Below are positions 15,606 through 24,588 of a DNA stretch of 64,000 nucleotides, in pieces. The position numbers were made by a program, and so were the translations under genes. The stretch's first letter is position 1, and the number at the start of each line of letters is the position of its first letter. The DNA lies in contig NZ_CP152002.1 in NCBI RefSeq assembly GCF_038595055.1, positions 4,880,501-4,944,500 of the forward strand, in the 5' to 3' direction. Source of the stretch: Paenibacillus sp. FSL R7-0345 (GTDB lineage Bacteria > Bacillota > Bacilli > Paenibacillales > Paenibacillaceae). The notes under the pieces are model-generated. The model ran no database searches. It was not told the origin of the DNA and saw nothing but the letters and a program-made list of their open reading frames with translations.

Positions 15606-16646
15606 TTACACCGGCAGCCTAACCGCAAACACCGAGCCCTTCCCCGGCGTGCTATCCACTGATACACTCCCCCCGCTCAGCTCCACAATCCGCCGCACCA
15701 AGGGCAGGCCGAGGCCGTTGCCTTCTGCCGACCGCGACTTGTCGCCCTGGTAGAATTTCTCGAAGATCCGCTTCATCACTTCCTCGGTCATCCCGGTACC
15801 GGAATCTGCGATCCGCACAGTAACAGCATCCTCCGCGCTCAACAGGCTGACAGCTACTTCCCCGCCGTTATCCGTGAATTTGATCGCATTGCTGAGCAGA
15901 TTCAGCCACACCTGCATCAGCAGCTCTTCGTTCCCGTAATAAACAACCGGCTCAAGCGTCAGCTCCAGGTTGATCCCCTTATCATTCCACTGGGCTTCCA
16001 GCAGCAGCAGCGCCTGGCGGAGCTGTTCGTCGAGGGCGAACTCTTTTTTGCCGCCAACAATCTCCTGGTTCTCCAGCTTGGACAGCTTCAGGATATTGCT
16101 GGACAGCGATGACAGCTGACGGGTGCTCTCAATGATCAGCCGGCTGTAATCCGCACGTTCCTCCGGCGACAGCTCCTGATCCTGCATCAGCGTGGCATAG
16201 CCCTCGATAGCAGCAATCGGTGTTTTGAATTCATGTGACACATTGACGATAAAATCATTACGCAGCGTCTCCATACCGCCCAGCTCCTGAACCATGCTAT
16301 TAAAGTTAACCGCCATTTCACCAATCACGTCTACTTTATGGTTTTCATGAGCTACCCTCGCACTGAAATCCCCCTTCGCAACCTGCTTGGCCGCTTTACT
16401 GAGATCGTTGATCGGGGCCAGCAGCTTCCGCCCGACAACCGCTGTAATAGCAGTACCAGTGAGCACACTGGCAAGCAGCAGCACCGAAACCGGCCAAAAG
16501 ATATGAAACCGTCCCACATCAATCAGACCTGATTTGATAATCAGCATACTGAGGCCGAACATGAGCACTCCGTCACACAGCAGGATTAGAAAGACGCTAA
16601 GCACCAGCGCTCCCCACAGGTTACCGTTTTTGCCCGGCCTGCTCAC
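15606..16646 (-). CDS. sensor histidine kinase
   Basis: Membrane histidine kinase of 346 residues. It has two membrane segments (about 13-37 and 50-72) with almost no extracellular loop, then a HAMP domain (about 73-125). The H-box VNVSHEFKTP places the phosphorylated histidine at 138. The ATPase domain has N-box NLLSNAIKF, DSGTGM and GNGLGLP. The short sensor loop is typical of intramembrane-sensing kinases that work with ABC transporters. Its start overlaps the response-regulator stop (ATGA). The partner transporter is the divergent MacB-like gene. Confidence 0.92.
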   Translation of the reverse strand: MSRPGKNGNLWGALVLSVFLILLCDGVLMFGLSMLIIKSGLIDVGRFHIFWPVSVLLLASVLTGTAITAVVGRKLLAPINDLSKAAKQVAKGDFSARVAHENHKVDVIGEMAVNFNSMVQELGGMETLRNDFIVNVSHEFKTPIAAIEGYATLMQDQELSPEERADYSRLIIESTRQLSSLSSNILKLSKLENQEIVGGKKEFALDEQLRQALLLLEAQWNDKGINLELTLEPVVYYGNEELLMQVWLNLLSNAIKFTDNGGEVAVSLLSAEDAVTVRIADSGTGMTEEVMKRIFEKFYQGDKSRSAEGNGLGLPLVRRIVELSGGSVSVDSTPGKGSVFAVRLPV

Positions 16647-17317
16647 AGATGCTTCACCGCCTTGTAGCCCAGTCCCCTCACGGTCACAATTTCGAACTCC
16701 GGACTGTCCTTGAAGCGTTCACGCAGCCGGTTGATATGCACATCGACGGTCCGGGCATCCGTCTCTGAGTCCATTCCCCAGATTTCATCCATCAGCTGCT
16801 GGCGTGTAAAAATCTTGTTCGGATAGGACAGCAGCTTGTACAGCAGATAGAACTCCTTCTGGGGTAAAAGCGTGCTCCGCTCCCCGCGGTGAACCGTCAG
16901 CGAATCATAGTCGAGGATAATCTCCCCGATCACCAGTCTGCGTTCACTTACAATTTTCGCCCGGCGCAGCAGTGCCCCGACCCGCAGAATCATTTCATTC
17001 ACGTCGATCGGCTTCACCATATAGTCATCCGTACCTGCCAGGTAGCCGCGCTGTTTGTCTTCAAAGCTTTCTTTTGCCGTAACCATCAGCACCGGGGTAT
17101 TAAAGCCCGCCTCTCTCAGCCGCCCGGTCAGCTCATATCCGTCTATATGGGGCATCATAATATCCGAAATAATCAGGTCAATAATCTGCGTATCCAGCAG
17201 CTCCAGCGCATGCTGACCGTCCTCAGCCAGCACCGGATGGTAGCCGTGTTTGGCCAGCACCGTACCGATCAGCTGCCGCAGCTTGCCGTTGTCTTCCACT
17301 ACCAGAATGTTAATCAT
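16643..17317 (-). CDS. OmpR/PhoB family response regulator
   Basis: 224 residues: a receiver domain (1-118, phosphorylation site Asp52 in IISDIMMP) and a C-terminal winged helix (about 128-222; VDVHINRLRERF, then VRGLGYKA). It is co-transcribed with its kinase. Direct TATGAAC repeats, the usual target shape of this family, stand in its own promoter and in the promoter of the divergent transporter. Confidence 0.94.
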   Translation of the reverse strand: MINILVVEDNGKLRQLIGTVLAKHGYHPVLAEDGQHALELLDTQIIDLIISDIMMPHIDGYELTGRLREAGFNTPVLMVTAKESFEDKQRGYLAGTDDYMVKPIDVNEMILRVGALLRRAKIVSERRLVIGEIILDYDSLTVHRGERSTLLPQKEFYLLYKLLSYPNKIFTRQQLMDEIWGMDSETDARTVDVHINRLRERFKDSPEFEIVTVRGLGYKAVKHL

Positions 17318-17375
17318 GTATACACCTGCATTCTCTAAAAGTCATTAACCGTCCCGCAAAAAAGCACCTGCTCAC

Positions 17376-17408
17376 ATTGTACAATATTTATATGAACCCA
17401 TTATGAAC
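17376..17408 (-). promoter_or_regulatory. promoter of the two-component operon with regulator box
   Basis: TATGAAC repeats at 17391-17397 and 17402-17408 are 11 bases apart, one helical turn, as OmpR-type dimers need. On the minus strand a TACAAT -10 (17376-17381) lies nine bases downstream of the box. The regulator would therefore sit at the -35 position and could activate its own operon. Confidence 0.6.
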
Positions 17409-17467
17409 TAAAACGCGTATCACTTACTATGTAATGGCGACTCACCGGGCGGACCGGGAAGGTACGA

Positions 17468-17495
17468 GTTGATGTTCAGTTCATATAACTATGTT
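17468..17495 (+). promoter_or_regulatory. promoter of the MacB-like gene with inverted regulator box
   Basis: GTTCATA (17479-17485) is the reverse complement of TATGAAC. A weaker half-site GTTGATG (17468-17474, 5 of 7) lies 11 bases away. A TATGTT -10 (17490-17495) follows. The layout mirrors the box on the other side of the divergent region and links the transporter to the regulator. Confidence 0.55.
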
Positions 17496-17548
17496 ACGCT
17501 TTGCACAAAGACAGAGATTCAAGGATGAGAGAGGATGAGATTAACGGT

Positions 17549-19948
17549 ATGCTGCAGCTTAAAAACATCTCCAAAAGCTATACCACCGGCAGTTTCACAC
17601 AAACTGCACTTGATGATGTAAGTCTCGATTTCCGCAAAAACGAGTTTGTGGCCATTCTCGGGCCCAGCGGTTCGGGTAAAACAACCAGCCTGAACATCAT
17701 CGGCGGGCTTGACCAATATGACAGTGGCGACCTGATCATTAACGGAACGTCGACCAAGGCCTTCAAGGACAGTGACTGGGACGCTTACCGGAACAACAGT
17801 GTGGGATTTATTTTTCAGAGCTACAACCTGATCTCCCACCTGAGCATCACCGATAACGTGGAAATGGGCATGACCCTGAGCGGCGTGAGTGCTGATATTA
17901 AACACCGGAAAGCAGTTGAGGCGCTGGAGAAGGTCGGGCTGAAGGATCATATCCACAAAAAACCGGGCCAGCTGTCCGGCGGCCAGATGCAGCGTGTCGC
18001 TATTGCCAGAGCGCTTGCTAACGATCCTGATATTATTCTCGCAGACGAGCCGACCGGCGCACTTGATACCGTAACCAGCGAGCAGATCATGGAGCTGATC
18101 AAGGAAATCGCCAAAGATAAGCTCGTTGTCATGGTTACCCACAACCCGGAGCTGGCAGAAGCCTATGCCGACCGGATTGTACAATTCAGGGATGGCAAGG
18201 TTATTTCTGACACCAACCCTCCAACCGAGCTTAAGACCAATGCCAATTATCAGCTGAAAAAGACGGCAATGAGCTACTTTACCGCCCTCAAGCTGTCCGG
18301 CAAAAATATCTCAACCAAAAAGTGGAGAACCGCGCTTACCGCCTTCGCCTCCAGTATCGGCATCATCGGGATTGCCCTGATTCTCTCCTTATCGAACGGG
18401 TTCGACAAGCAGATCAGCAGCTATGAGTCCGGAGCATTATCGAACTTCCCGGTGACGATTAGTGAAACAGCCGCGCAGATTGATATGTCTAACCCGCCGG
18501 GAGCGCAAACGGAGGAAGCCGACAAGAAGTGGACCGAATTTACAGATGCCTCTGAAGTATATCCATATGATCCAACGGCCAACACCGTTCTGCATACGAA
18601 TGAGCTGAGCCCGGAATATCTGGATTATCTGGACAAAATCGACCCTGCACTGCTGGACGGCGTATCCTACAGCCGCAAGGTTAACATGAATATCCTCCGT
18701 TCAGATGGCGAAACTGCCGTTCCTATGGACACAGCCAGCCTGAACTTCACTACCTATCCCGATAAGCCGGCCGGTACCGAAGGCAGCTATCTGGCGGATT
18801 ATTACGATCTGCTTGCAGGCAGCCTGCCAGAGCAGCCTACTGATCTGGTGATGGTTGTCGATGAATACAACCGGATGAACCAGAGTGTTCTCGAAGCCCT
18901 GGGTCTTGATTACGATGCTGCCAATGTCAGCTTCGACGATATTATCGGCCATGAGTTCAAGCTGGTCTATAATGATGACTACTACACTGAAGCAGACAGC
19001 ATGTTCAAACTGAACGGCAACGCCGCCGATCTGAGCGAAATGTATAACAGCGCTAATGCGGTAACCCTGAATATCTCGGGGATTATCCGCAAGCAGCAGG
19101 ATTCCCCAATGTCCACGATGTCTGCAGGTATCGCCTACTCGGACAGCCTCGCGGAACAGTTCATTGAAAATGCACAGGGCTCAGCCATTGTGCTGGCCCA
19201 GAAGCAGCAGGATCAGGTTAATGTGCTGACCGGCAAAGTCTTTTCCCAAATAGGGGGAATTGACATGAGCGGTATGGGTATGGGCATGGGAATGGGAATG
19301 GGAATGGGCGGCTCAAGCGCAAGCACTGACCCGGGCAGTGCTACCTCCCAGGAAGCCGCGCTTGCTGCCCTTGGCGCTGTAGCTACTCCATCCTCCATCT
19401 CCTTGTATCCTAAAGATTTCGGAGCCAAAGAGAAGCTTGTTGCCTATCTCGACAAATGGAACGATAAACACAGCAATGAAGAATTGATTGTGTATACTGA
19501 CCTGGCAGCGATGGTGACCAGCCTGTCCAGCGGTATTATGGACGGAATTACAATGGTATTGATCGCCTTTGCCTCCATCTCACTGGTCGTATCCCTGATC
19601 ATGATTGGTATTATCACTTACATCTCCGTGCTGGAACGGACTAAGGAGATCGGGGTGCTGCGCGCCCTCGGTGCGCGCAAGAAGGACATCACCCGCGTAT
19701 TTAATGCGGAGACCTGCATTATCGGCTCACTCTCCGGACTGCTCGGCATCGGGATTGCTTATCTGCTGACCCTTCCGGTCAACATTATTCTTAAATCCAT
19801 CACCGACCTGAACAATGTTGCGCAGCTCAATCCGCTGCATGCTCTCGGACTTGTCGTGCTCAGCGTCGGCCTGACCATGCTGGGCGGCTTCATCCCTGCC
19901 AAGTTCGCAGCCAAGAAGGATCCGGTTGTGGCACTGCGCAGCGAATAA
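17549..19948 (+). CDS. MacB-like ABC transporter, fused ATPase and FtsX-type permease
   Basis: 799 residues from the ATG at 17549; ATG 17525 or TTG 17501 could add 8 or 16 residues. The ATPase (about 1-230) has GPSGSGKTT (38-46), LSGGQMQRVAIARALA and IILADEPTGALD. One membrane segment (about 275-295) leads to a large extracellular domain. Three segments at the C-terminus (from about 665) form the FtsX core, ending in GGFIPAKFAAKKDPVVALRS. Residues 576-587 are six Met-Gly pairs in the extracellular part. MacB-type pumps act on peptides or antibiotics by mechanotransmission. The divergent two-component system probably controls it. No separate adaptor gene is seen. Confidence 0.88.
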   Translation: MLQLKNISKSYTTGSFTQTALDDVSLDFRKNEFVAILGPSGSGKTTSLNIIGGLDQYDSGDLIINGTSTKAFKDSDWDAYRNNSVGFIFQSYNLISHLSITDNVEMGMTLSGVSADIKHRKAVEALEKVGLKDHIHKKPGQLSGGQMQRVAIARALANDPDIILADEPTGALDTVTSEQIMELIKEIAKDKLVVMVTHNPELAEAYADRIVQFRDGKVISDTNPPTELKTNANYQLKKTAMSYFTALKLSGKNISTKKWRTALTAFASSIGIIGIALILSLSNGFDKQISSYESGALSNFPVTISETAAQIDMSNPPGAQTEEADKKWTEFTDASEVYPYDPTANTVLHTNELSPEYLDYLDKIDPALLDGVSYSRKVNMNILRSDGETAVPMDTASLNFTTYPDKPAGTEGSYLADYYDLLAGSLPEQPTDLVMVVDEYNRMNQSVLEALGLDYDAANVSFDDIIGHEFKLVYNDDYYTEADSMFKLNGNAADLSEMYNSANAVTLNISGIIRKQQDSPMSTMSAGIAYSDSLAEQFIENAQGSAIVLAQKQQDQVNVLTGKVFSQIGGIDMSGMGMGMGMGMGMGGSSASTDPGSATSQEAALAALGAVATPSSISLYPKDFGAKEKLVAYLDKWNDKHSNEELIVYTDLAAMVTSLSSGIMDGITMVLIAFASISLVVSLIMIGIITYISVLERTKEIGVLRALGARKKDITRVFNAETCIIGSLSGLLGIGIAYLLTLPVNIILKSITDLNNVAQLNPLHALGLVVLSVGLTMLGGFIPAKFAAKKDPVVALRSE

Positions 19949-19957
19949 TCACTGTTT

Positions 19958-19996
19958 AACAAGGAGCTGATCTTGGACCTGCTCCTTGTTTTCTTT
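19958..19996 (+). terminator. terminator after the MacB-like gene
   Basis: AACAAGGAGC (19958-19967) pairs perfectly with GCTCCTTGTT (19981-19990), followed by TTCTTT. Confidence 0.85.
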
Positions 19997-20035
19997 ATAA
20001 TGAAGAGAAAAACGAAACCATGGAGCCGCTAAACA

Positions 20036-20989
20036 ATGAGGAAGTTCACAAATGAAACGGCCAAAAAAATAATGGCCAACGAGATCGGTGTCGAGGCACT
20101 GCTCAAGCAATATCCGGAGTATAAGGATGAGGTGCTGCGGGAGCTGGGTGACATTAAAAAGAACGCCGAGTCAAATGTAGTACAGGCCATCATCGACCGC
20201 TACACAGCCAGCGCCAAAATAGCCAATGCCAAAATCAGCAAAAGCGGGATGAACGAAGTCACTGTGAATGCTTTTCTGCCAAATATAATTAAAGCGCGGT
20301 TTGCAATCTATCTGCTGGAACAGCTGAATATTGCCGTCTCTGCCAAAACACCGGCCGGCAATATCCGCTTTAACCGCTGGGACGGGATGATCCTGCAGAA
20401 GCTGCTGTTCCGCAAGGGGTTTGAGCGCAAGCCGGTATCGCTGCCCGCGTTCCGCTTTTTCTGGAAATGGGTTAAGGATAAAACGATCCTGATGCCGCTG
20501 GTTAACAAAAAGGGGATTTACTGCTTCTACTCCAAAGAACTGATCAAGGAGCTCGCAGCGCTGACTCAGGACAAGAATTGCCTGGAGATTGCTGCCGGGG
20601 ACGGCACACTGACACGCTTTTTAAATGAAGCCGGCATTGCCTGCACAGCAACTGATGATTACAGCTGGAAGCATTATATCGACTATCCTGCGTTTGTGGA
20701 GAAGGCCGATGCCAAATCGGCACTGGCTAAATATAGCCCGGAAGTAGTCATATGCTCCTGGCCTGTTCCGAAGAACCCTTATGAGAAGCATGTGTTCCGG
20801 ACAGATTCTGTGCAGCTCTATGTCGTGATCGGGACCAGGAATTCTCAAACAACCGGGGATTTCGAGGCCTACCATAATGCGGATCAGTTTACGATGGAGT
20901 TAGACGAGCGCCTGTCAGCGCTGATTGTGCCGCCGTCCAGGGACAATGCGGTGTATCTTTTCCGGAAAAAGGCGGCTGCTGAACAGTAA
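20036..20989 (+). CDS. putative SAM-dependent methyltransferase
   Basis: 317 residues, soluble and lysine-rich. The first 160 residues are helical with no recognised domain. The second half carries a class I methyltransferase motif I (CLEIAAGDGTLTRFL, residues 182-196), followed by an acidic motif II region (ATDDYSW) and a motif IV-like VVICSWPVP. The match to the fold is fair; the substrate is unknown. It lies alone between two terminators. GGAG stands 11 bases before the ATG. Confidence 0.6.
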   Translation: MRKFTNETAKKIMANEIGVEALLKQYPEYKDEVLRELGDIKKNAESNVVQAIIDRYTASAKIANAKISKSGMNEVTVNAFLPNIIKARFAIYLLEQLNIAVSAKTPAGNIRFNRWDGMILQKLLFRKGFERKPVSLPAFRFFWKWVKDKTILMPLVNKKGIYCFYSKELIKELAALTQDKNCLEIAAGDGTLTRFLNEAGIACTATDDYSWKHYIDYPAFVEKADAKSALAKYSPEVVICSWPVPKNPYEKHVFRTDSVQLYVVIGTRNSQTTGDFEAYHNADQFTMELDERLSALIVPPSRDNAVYLFRKKAAAEQ

Positions 20990-21036
20990 GCCACACTTTA
21001 CTAACAGCTAAACATCTGCCGCTATCCCTTTAACAG

Positions 21037-21065
21037 AAAAACGGCATGCCGCTGCCGGCATACCG
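21037..21065 (-). terminator. terminator downstream of the GAF histidine kinase gene
   Basis: On the minus strand CGGTATGCCG, a GCAG loop and CGGCATGCCG (one wobble pair) run into TTTTT. It lies about 180 bases after the kinase stop codon. Confidence 0.7.
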
Positions 21066-21246
21066 CCCGTTCCCGTTTATTCTGTTATCCGACGATATGG
21101 CCTGCGCCTTGACGCTGCTATCTCTTTCGTGAGGCTCCCCTGCATGACCGGTGTTATAAAGTGTGTTTGTCAGCAGCTACTGATGCAGGATAGCGTTCAC
21201 AATTCCATTTTACCCGTTGCAATATTTTTAAAACGGTATTTTGGAC

Positions 21247-22497
21247 TCAGGATATTTTACTGGAAAAACTCTGTACTTTCTCCACCTTAAAAGGAATATC
21301 AAAGGCAAAGATACAGCCCTTTCCACTCGTTTCCTTCAGCCATATTTTACCGCCCATGAGCTCAGTCAGCTGCTTGCAAATAGAAAGCCCGAGCCCCGCT
21401 CCGCCGTATTTGCCCGGAGAACAATGCTCGTGAATTTGTGAGAAGGAGCGGAACAGGCTGTCTTGTTGTTCAGGCGGAAGTCCGATCCCCGAATCTCTAA
21501 CTTCAACTGAAACCGTAACGCTGTCCATCGAATCGCTTGTATGCCGCACAAAGAGTCCAATCTCTCCCCGCTCGGTGAACTTCAGCGCATTGCTCACCAG
21601 GTTGGTTAAGATCTGAGTGACCTTTGGACTGTCCCCAAGCAGTATCGGGCTGTTCGGACTGCCATAAGCCGCATGCATCCTGATTCCCTTCTTCTCAGCA
21701 TCGGCTGCGAACAATTGCAGGACATGGTCAACAGCGCCGCGGATATGGAAAGGTTTCAGCTCCAGCTTCAATGTGCCGGCTTCAATTTTGGAGTAATCGA
21801 GGATCTGGTTCATCATGGACAGCAGATTATTGCTGCTCTTCTCAATAACATCGACGTAAAGCACTTGTTCCTCTGTCAGCTCCGTCGTCTGCAGCAGGCT
21901 GGTCATGCCGATCACCCCGTTCATGGGAGTACGGATTTCGTGACTAAGCACGGCCAGCAGATTCTTCTTATCCTCCAGCACCAGCTCCGTCTTCTTCTCA
22001 GCCGTCCGTAAATGGGTAAGCACCGATTCCATTTCCAGCAAATCCGTGAAAAAAGCCGACAACGATACCAGCAGTTCCACATCACGCTCCTCATACTGGT
22101 AAAAGCCATGATCAAACGAGCACAGCGAGCCGTAGAACTCCCCTTTTTCATTGCGGATCGGCACTCCGATAAAGGAACATCCGCCGACAAATTCCGTTGC
22201 ATCCATATCCTTGGTCAGCGGGTGGGTCAGATTGTTATCTATTATAAGCGGGCCTTGGGCATGTTCAGTGACAAGCGCACAATAGGATTCCTCATTGTCC
22301 ACCACCAGCCCCTCGACCAGCATCACTTTTTCCCGGTTAAAGGACTTGAGCACCTTAGTCGAAAGACTGTCCAGGTTGGCTATACAAAATGTATTGGCCG
22401 GAATCAGCCTGCTTGCAGTGTCCATCACATTTGCTGCAGAAGCATACAATTTACCGGAAATGACCGACAATACATCAATGTATTCTGTTTTCAACAT
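21247..22497 (-). CDS. cytoplasmic GAF-domain sensor histidine kinase
   Basis: 416 residues with no membrane segment. A GAF domain (about 10-155; VGGCSFIGVPI and FYGSLCSFD) would bind a small ligand or sense redox. A HisKA domain follows with SHEIRTPMNGVIGM (His186), then HATPase with DSGIGL and GGAGLGLSICKQL. The H-box with MNG is typical of hybrid kinases, but no receiver domain is attached and no response regulator is adjacent. It follows the MazG-like gene by 47 bases and is probably co-transcribed. Confidence 0.88.
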   Translation of the reverse strand: MLKTEYIDVLSVISGKLYASAANVMDTASRLIPANTFCIANLDSLSTKVLKSFNREKVMLVEGLVVDNEESYCALVTEHAQGPLIIDNNLTHPLTKDMDATEFVGGCSFIGVPIRNEKGEFYGSLCSFDHGFYQYEERDVELLVSLSAFFTDLLEMESVLTHLRTAEKKTELVLEDKKNLLAVLSHEIRTPMNGVIGMTSLLQTTELTEEQVLYVDVIEKSSNNLLSMMNQILDYSKIEAGTLKLELKPFHIRGAVDHVLQLFAADAEKKGIRMHAAYGSPNSPILLGDSPKVTQILTNLVSNALKFTERGEIGLFVRHTSDSMDSVTVSVEVRDSGIGLPPEQQDSLFRSFSQIHEHCSPGKYGGAGLGLSICKQLTELMGGKIWLKETSGKGCIFAFDIPFKVEKVQSFSSKIS

Positions 22498-22544
22498 ATC
22501 CCGCTCGTCCTTTCTATTCTATCTAACTTCGATCATATTAGGGG

Positions 22545-22835
22545 TCAAGCCCAGGTTCTGCGGTCATTAATCTCCCGTTTCTCCCGGAAAGCCTGCTCCA
22601 GATCAATATCCAGCTTGTTGGCCAGATCAAAAATATTCCATACTACATCATACATCTCATAGCCCAGATTAGCTTTGCGCTCGGCATCCGGATCAAAGGA
22701 GACCGACAGCACTTCCTTCGACAATTCACCAACCTCAGTCATTAAGTATAACATCCGCTGTTCAATAGTGCTCGTATCAAAGCCTTTAACTTCACTAAAC
22801 GCTCTTACATACCGTTGAAACTCTCCTGCATCCAT
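22545..22835 (-). CDS. MazG-like nucleotide pyrophosphohydrolase
   Basis: 96 residues, a single all-alpha NTP-PPase module. The metal-binding signature is clear: EVGELSKEV gives Glu34 and Glu37, and EMYDVVWN gives Glu60 and Asp63. Such proteins hydrolyse (d)NTPs to monophosphates, often for house cleaning. GGGAGCGG precedes the ATG. It is encoded just ahead of the GAF kinase. Confidence 0.85.
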   Translation of the reverse strand: MDAGEFQRYVRAFSEVKGFDTSTIEQRMLYLMTEVGELSKEVLSVSFDPDAERKANLGYEMYDVVWNIFDLANKLDIDLEQAFREKREINDRRTWA

Positions 22836-22886
22836 TTCTTATCCGCTCCCTGCTCCTATTCTCTCTATACGAAACTCATTATACAT

Positions 22887-22923
22887 GAAAAAAACGCAGA
22901 ACCCGAAATTGCAGGCTCTGCGT
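22887..22923 (-). terminator. terminator for the uxuA-uxuB-uxaC transcript
   Basis: On the minus strand ACGCAGAGCC pairs with GGTTCTGCGT (one mismatch), followed by a run of seven T. It lies 240 bases beyond the uxaC stop. The rest of 22836-23162 has no gene; a long inverted repeat is listed separately. Confidence 0.75.
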
Positions 22924-23002
22924 GAATGGAACTATATAGATTGAACTAATAATATTGCTGTTTTGGGATTGCATGTGACTCCAGAGAATGTTTGGACTTC
23001 CA

Positions 23003-23070
23003 GCCGCTGTTGTCTGCAGATTTCTTGATTTATACCGTTTTTAACGGTTGAAATCCGCAGACAAAGGCGG
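23003..23070. repeat. long inverted repeat downstream of uxaC
   Basis: The left arm (23003-23024, containing TTGTCTGC and GATTTC) pairs with the right arm (23050-23070, GAAATC, GCAGACAA, GGCGG) with a few mismatches. An inner hairpin ACCGTT-TTT-AACGGT fills the loop (23034-23048). It is not followed by a T tract on either strand, so a simple terminator is unlikely. Confidence 0.6.
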
Positions 23071-23162
23071 TCGCTACCGCTCCTCCAGTTCCAAAATTCT
23101 CCTCCGCCACTCTTTCCTTAACTTAAATTCTTAAGTTCAATTTATATAGGGGCTTTTCTGTT

Positions 23163-24569
23163 TTAAAATTTCAAGCCAAAATAGCGCTCAGCATTGTTGT
23201 AACAGATGTCCTGCACGATGCTGCCCAGGAAAGGCAGGTCGCTGGGCGCTTCGCCGCCGGCCACCCAGCCGCCGATCAGATTGCAGAGAATCCGGCGGAA
23301 ATACTCGTGGCGGGTGTAGGACAGGAAGGAGCGGGAATCAGTCAGCATGCCGACAAAGCAGCTCAAGAGGCCAAGATTAGACAGCGAGGTCAGCTGCTTG
23401 ATCATGCCGTCCTTCTGGTCGTTGTACCACCAGCCGGAGCCGAACTGGACCTTGCCCTTGATCCCTTCACCCTGAAAAGCACCGATCATCGCCGCCAGTA
23501 CATCATTCTGCGCCGCATTCAGATTGTAGACAATCGTCTTTGGCAGTTCGCCTGTCCGGTCAAGACCATCCAGCAGCTTGTAGAGTCGTTCGGCATAGCT
23601 GTGGTCGCCAATGATATCGAAGCCCGTATCCGGCCCGAGCTTCCGGAACATCCGGGTATTCGGATTGTGGAGCGCTCCGATATGCAGCTGCATGGTCCAG
23701 CCGTACTCCGCATATCTGCGGCCCATGGCCAGGAACAAGGCTGTTGCATACTGGTCACATTCCAGCTTGCCGAGGCTCTCCCCGCTGAGACGTTTGCTGA
23801 AAATGGCTTCAAGCATGGACTCAGGCGCTTCCTCAAACGGCAGATCGGTGAAGCCGTGATCCGAGATCATGCAGCCGTGCTTATCGAAATATTCGATCCG
23901 CTCCAGCAGGGCGCGCTCCATGAGGGCATAGCTGGTAATCGCGTAACCTGCCGTCTGCTCCAGGCTGGCCAGGTAAGCCGGAAACGTATCGGCTCCAATT
24001 AACAGCGCTTTATCCGGACGGAAGGTTGGCGTAACACCGGTCTTGAACTCTTTTTGCGACGCTATTGCGGCATGGTATTTGAGATCATCCGCCGGATCAT
24101 CAGTCGTACAGATCCATTTCACGTTAGAGCTTGTAATCAGTCCCCGGGCTGTGAAGCCGTCTGTCGCAATCAGCTTGTTGCAGTGGTCATAGATCTCCCG
24201 CCAGTTCTGCGGATTCAGCTGCTCCTCTACACCGAAATAACGCTTTAGCTCCAGCGCGGACCAGTGGTACAGCGGGTTGCCGACCGTATAGGGCAGCACC
24301 TCGCTCCACTTGGCGAACTTTTCTTCATCTGAAGCCGGACCGGTGATACATTTCTCCTCCACGCCGAATGTTCTCAGCGCGCGCCATTTATAGTGATCTC
24401 CGCCCAGCCAGACATCGGTTATGCTGTTAAAGCGTTTATTCTCTGCTATGGCCTGCGGATCAAGATGGCAGTGATAGTCAATGATCGGCATATCTTTGGC
24501 AAACTCGTGGTACAGTATCCGCGCTTCCTCCGACTGCAGCAGAAAATCCTCCTGAATTAATCCTTTCAT
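23163..24569 (-). CDS. uxaC: glucuronate isomerase
   Basis: Converts D-glucuronate to D-fructuronate (and galacturonate to tagaturonate) in the cytoplasm. It has 468 residues, the family length. The metal-binding DYHCHLDP (31-38) opens the barrel, and QLHIGALHNPN and GSGWWYNDQKDGM are family signatures. AGGGGAG precedes the ATG. It is the last gene of the uxuA-uxuB-uxaC set and follows uxuB by 19 bases. Confidence 0.96.
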   Translation of the reverse strand: MKGLIQEDFLLQSEEARILYHEFAKDMPIIDYHCHLDPQAIAENKRFNSITDVWLGGDHYKWRALRTFGVEEKCITGPASDEEKFAKWSEVLPYTVGNPLYHWSALELKRYFGVEEQLNPQNWREIYDHCNKLIATDGFTARGLITSSNVKWICTTDDPADDLKYHAAIASQKEFKTGVTPTFRPDKALLIGADTFPAYLASLEQTAGYAITSYALMERALLERIEYFDKHGCMISDHGFTDLPFEEAPESMLEAIFSKRLSGESLGKLECDQYATALFLAMGRRYAEYGWTMQLHIGALHNPNTRMFRKLGPDTGFDIIGDHSYAERLYKLLDGLDRTGELPKTIVYNLNAAQNDVLAAMIGAFQGEGIKGKVQFGSGWWYNDQKDGMIKQLTSLSNLGLLSCFVGMLTDSRSFLSYTRHEYFRRILCNLIGGWVAGGEAPSDLPFLGSIVQDICYNNAERYFGLKF

Positions 24570-24588
24570 TGCGTATGCTCCCCTGCCT

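Noticed and set aside
15284..15753. Plus-strand ORFs over the repeat cluster and the end of the kinase gene
   Set aside because: No ribosome sites; they span repeats and antisense DNA.
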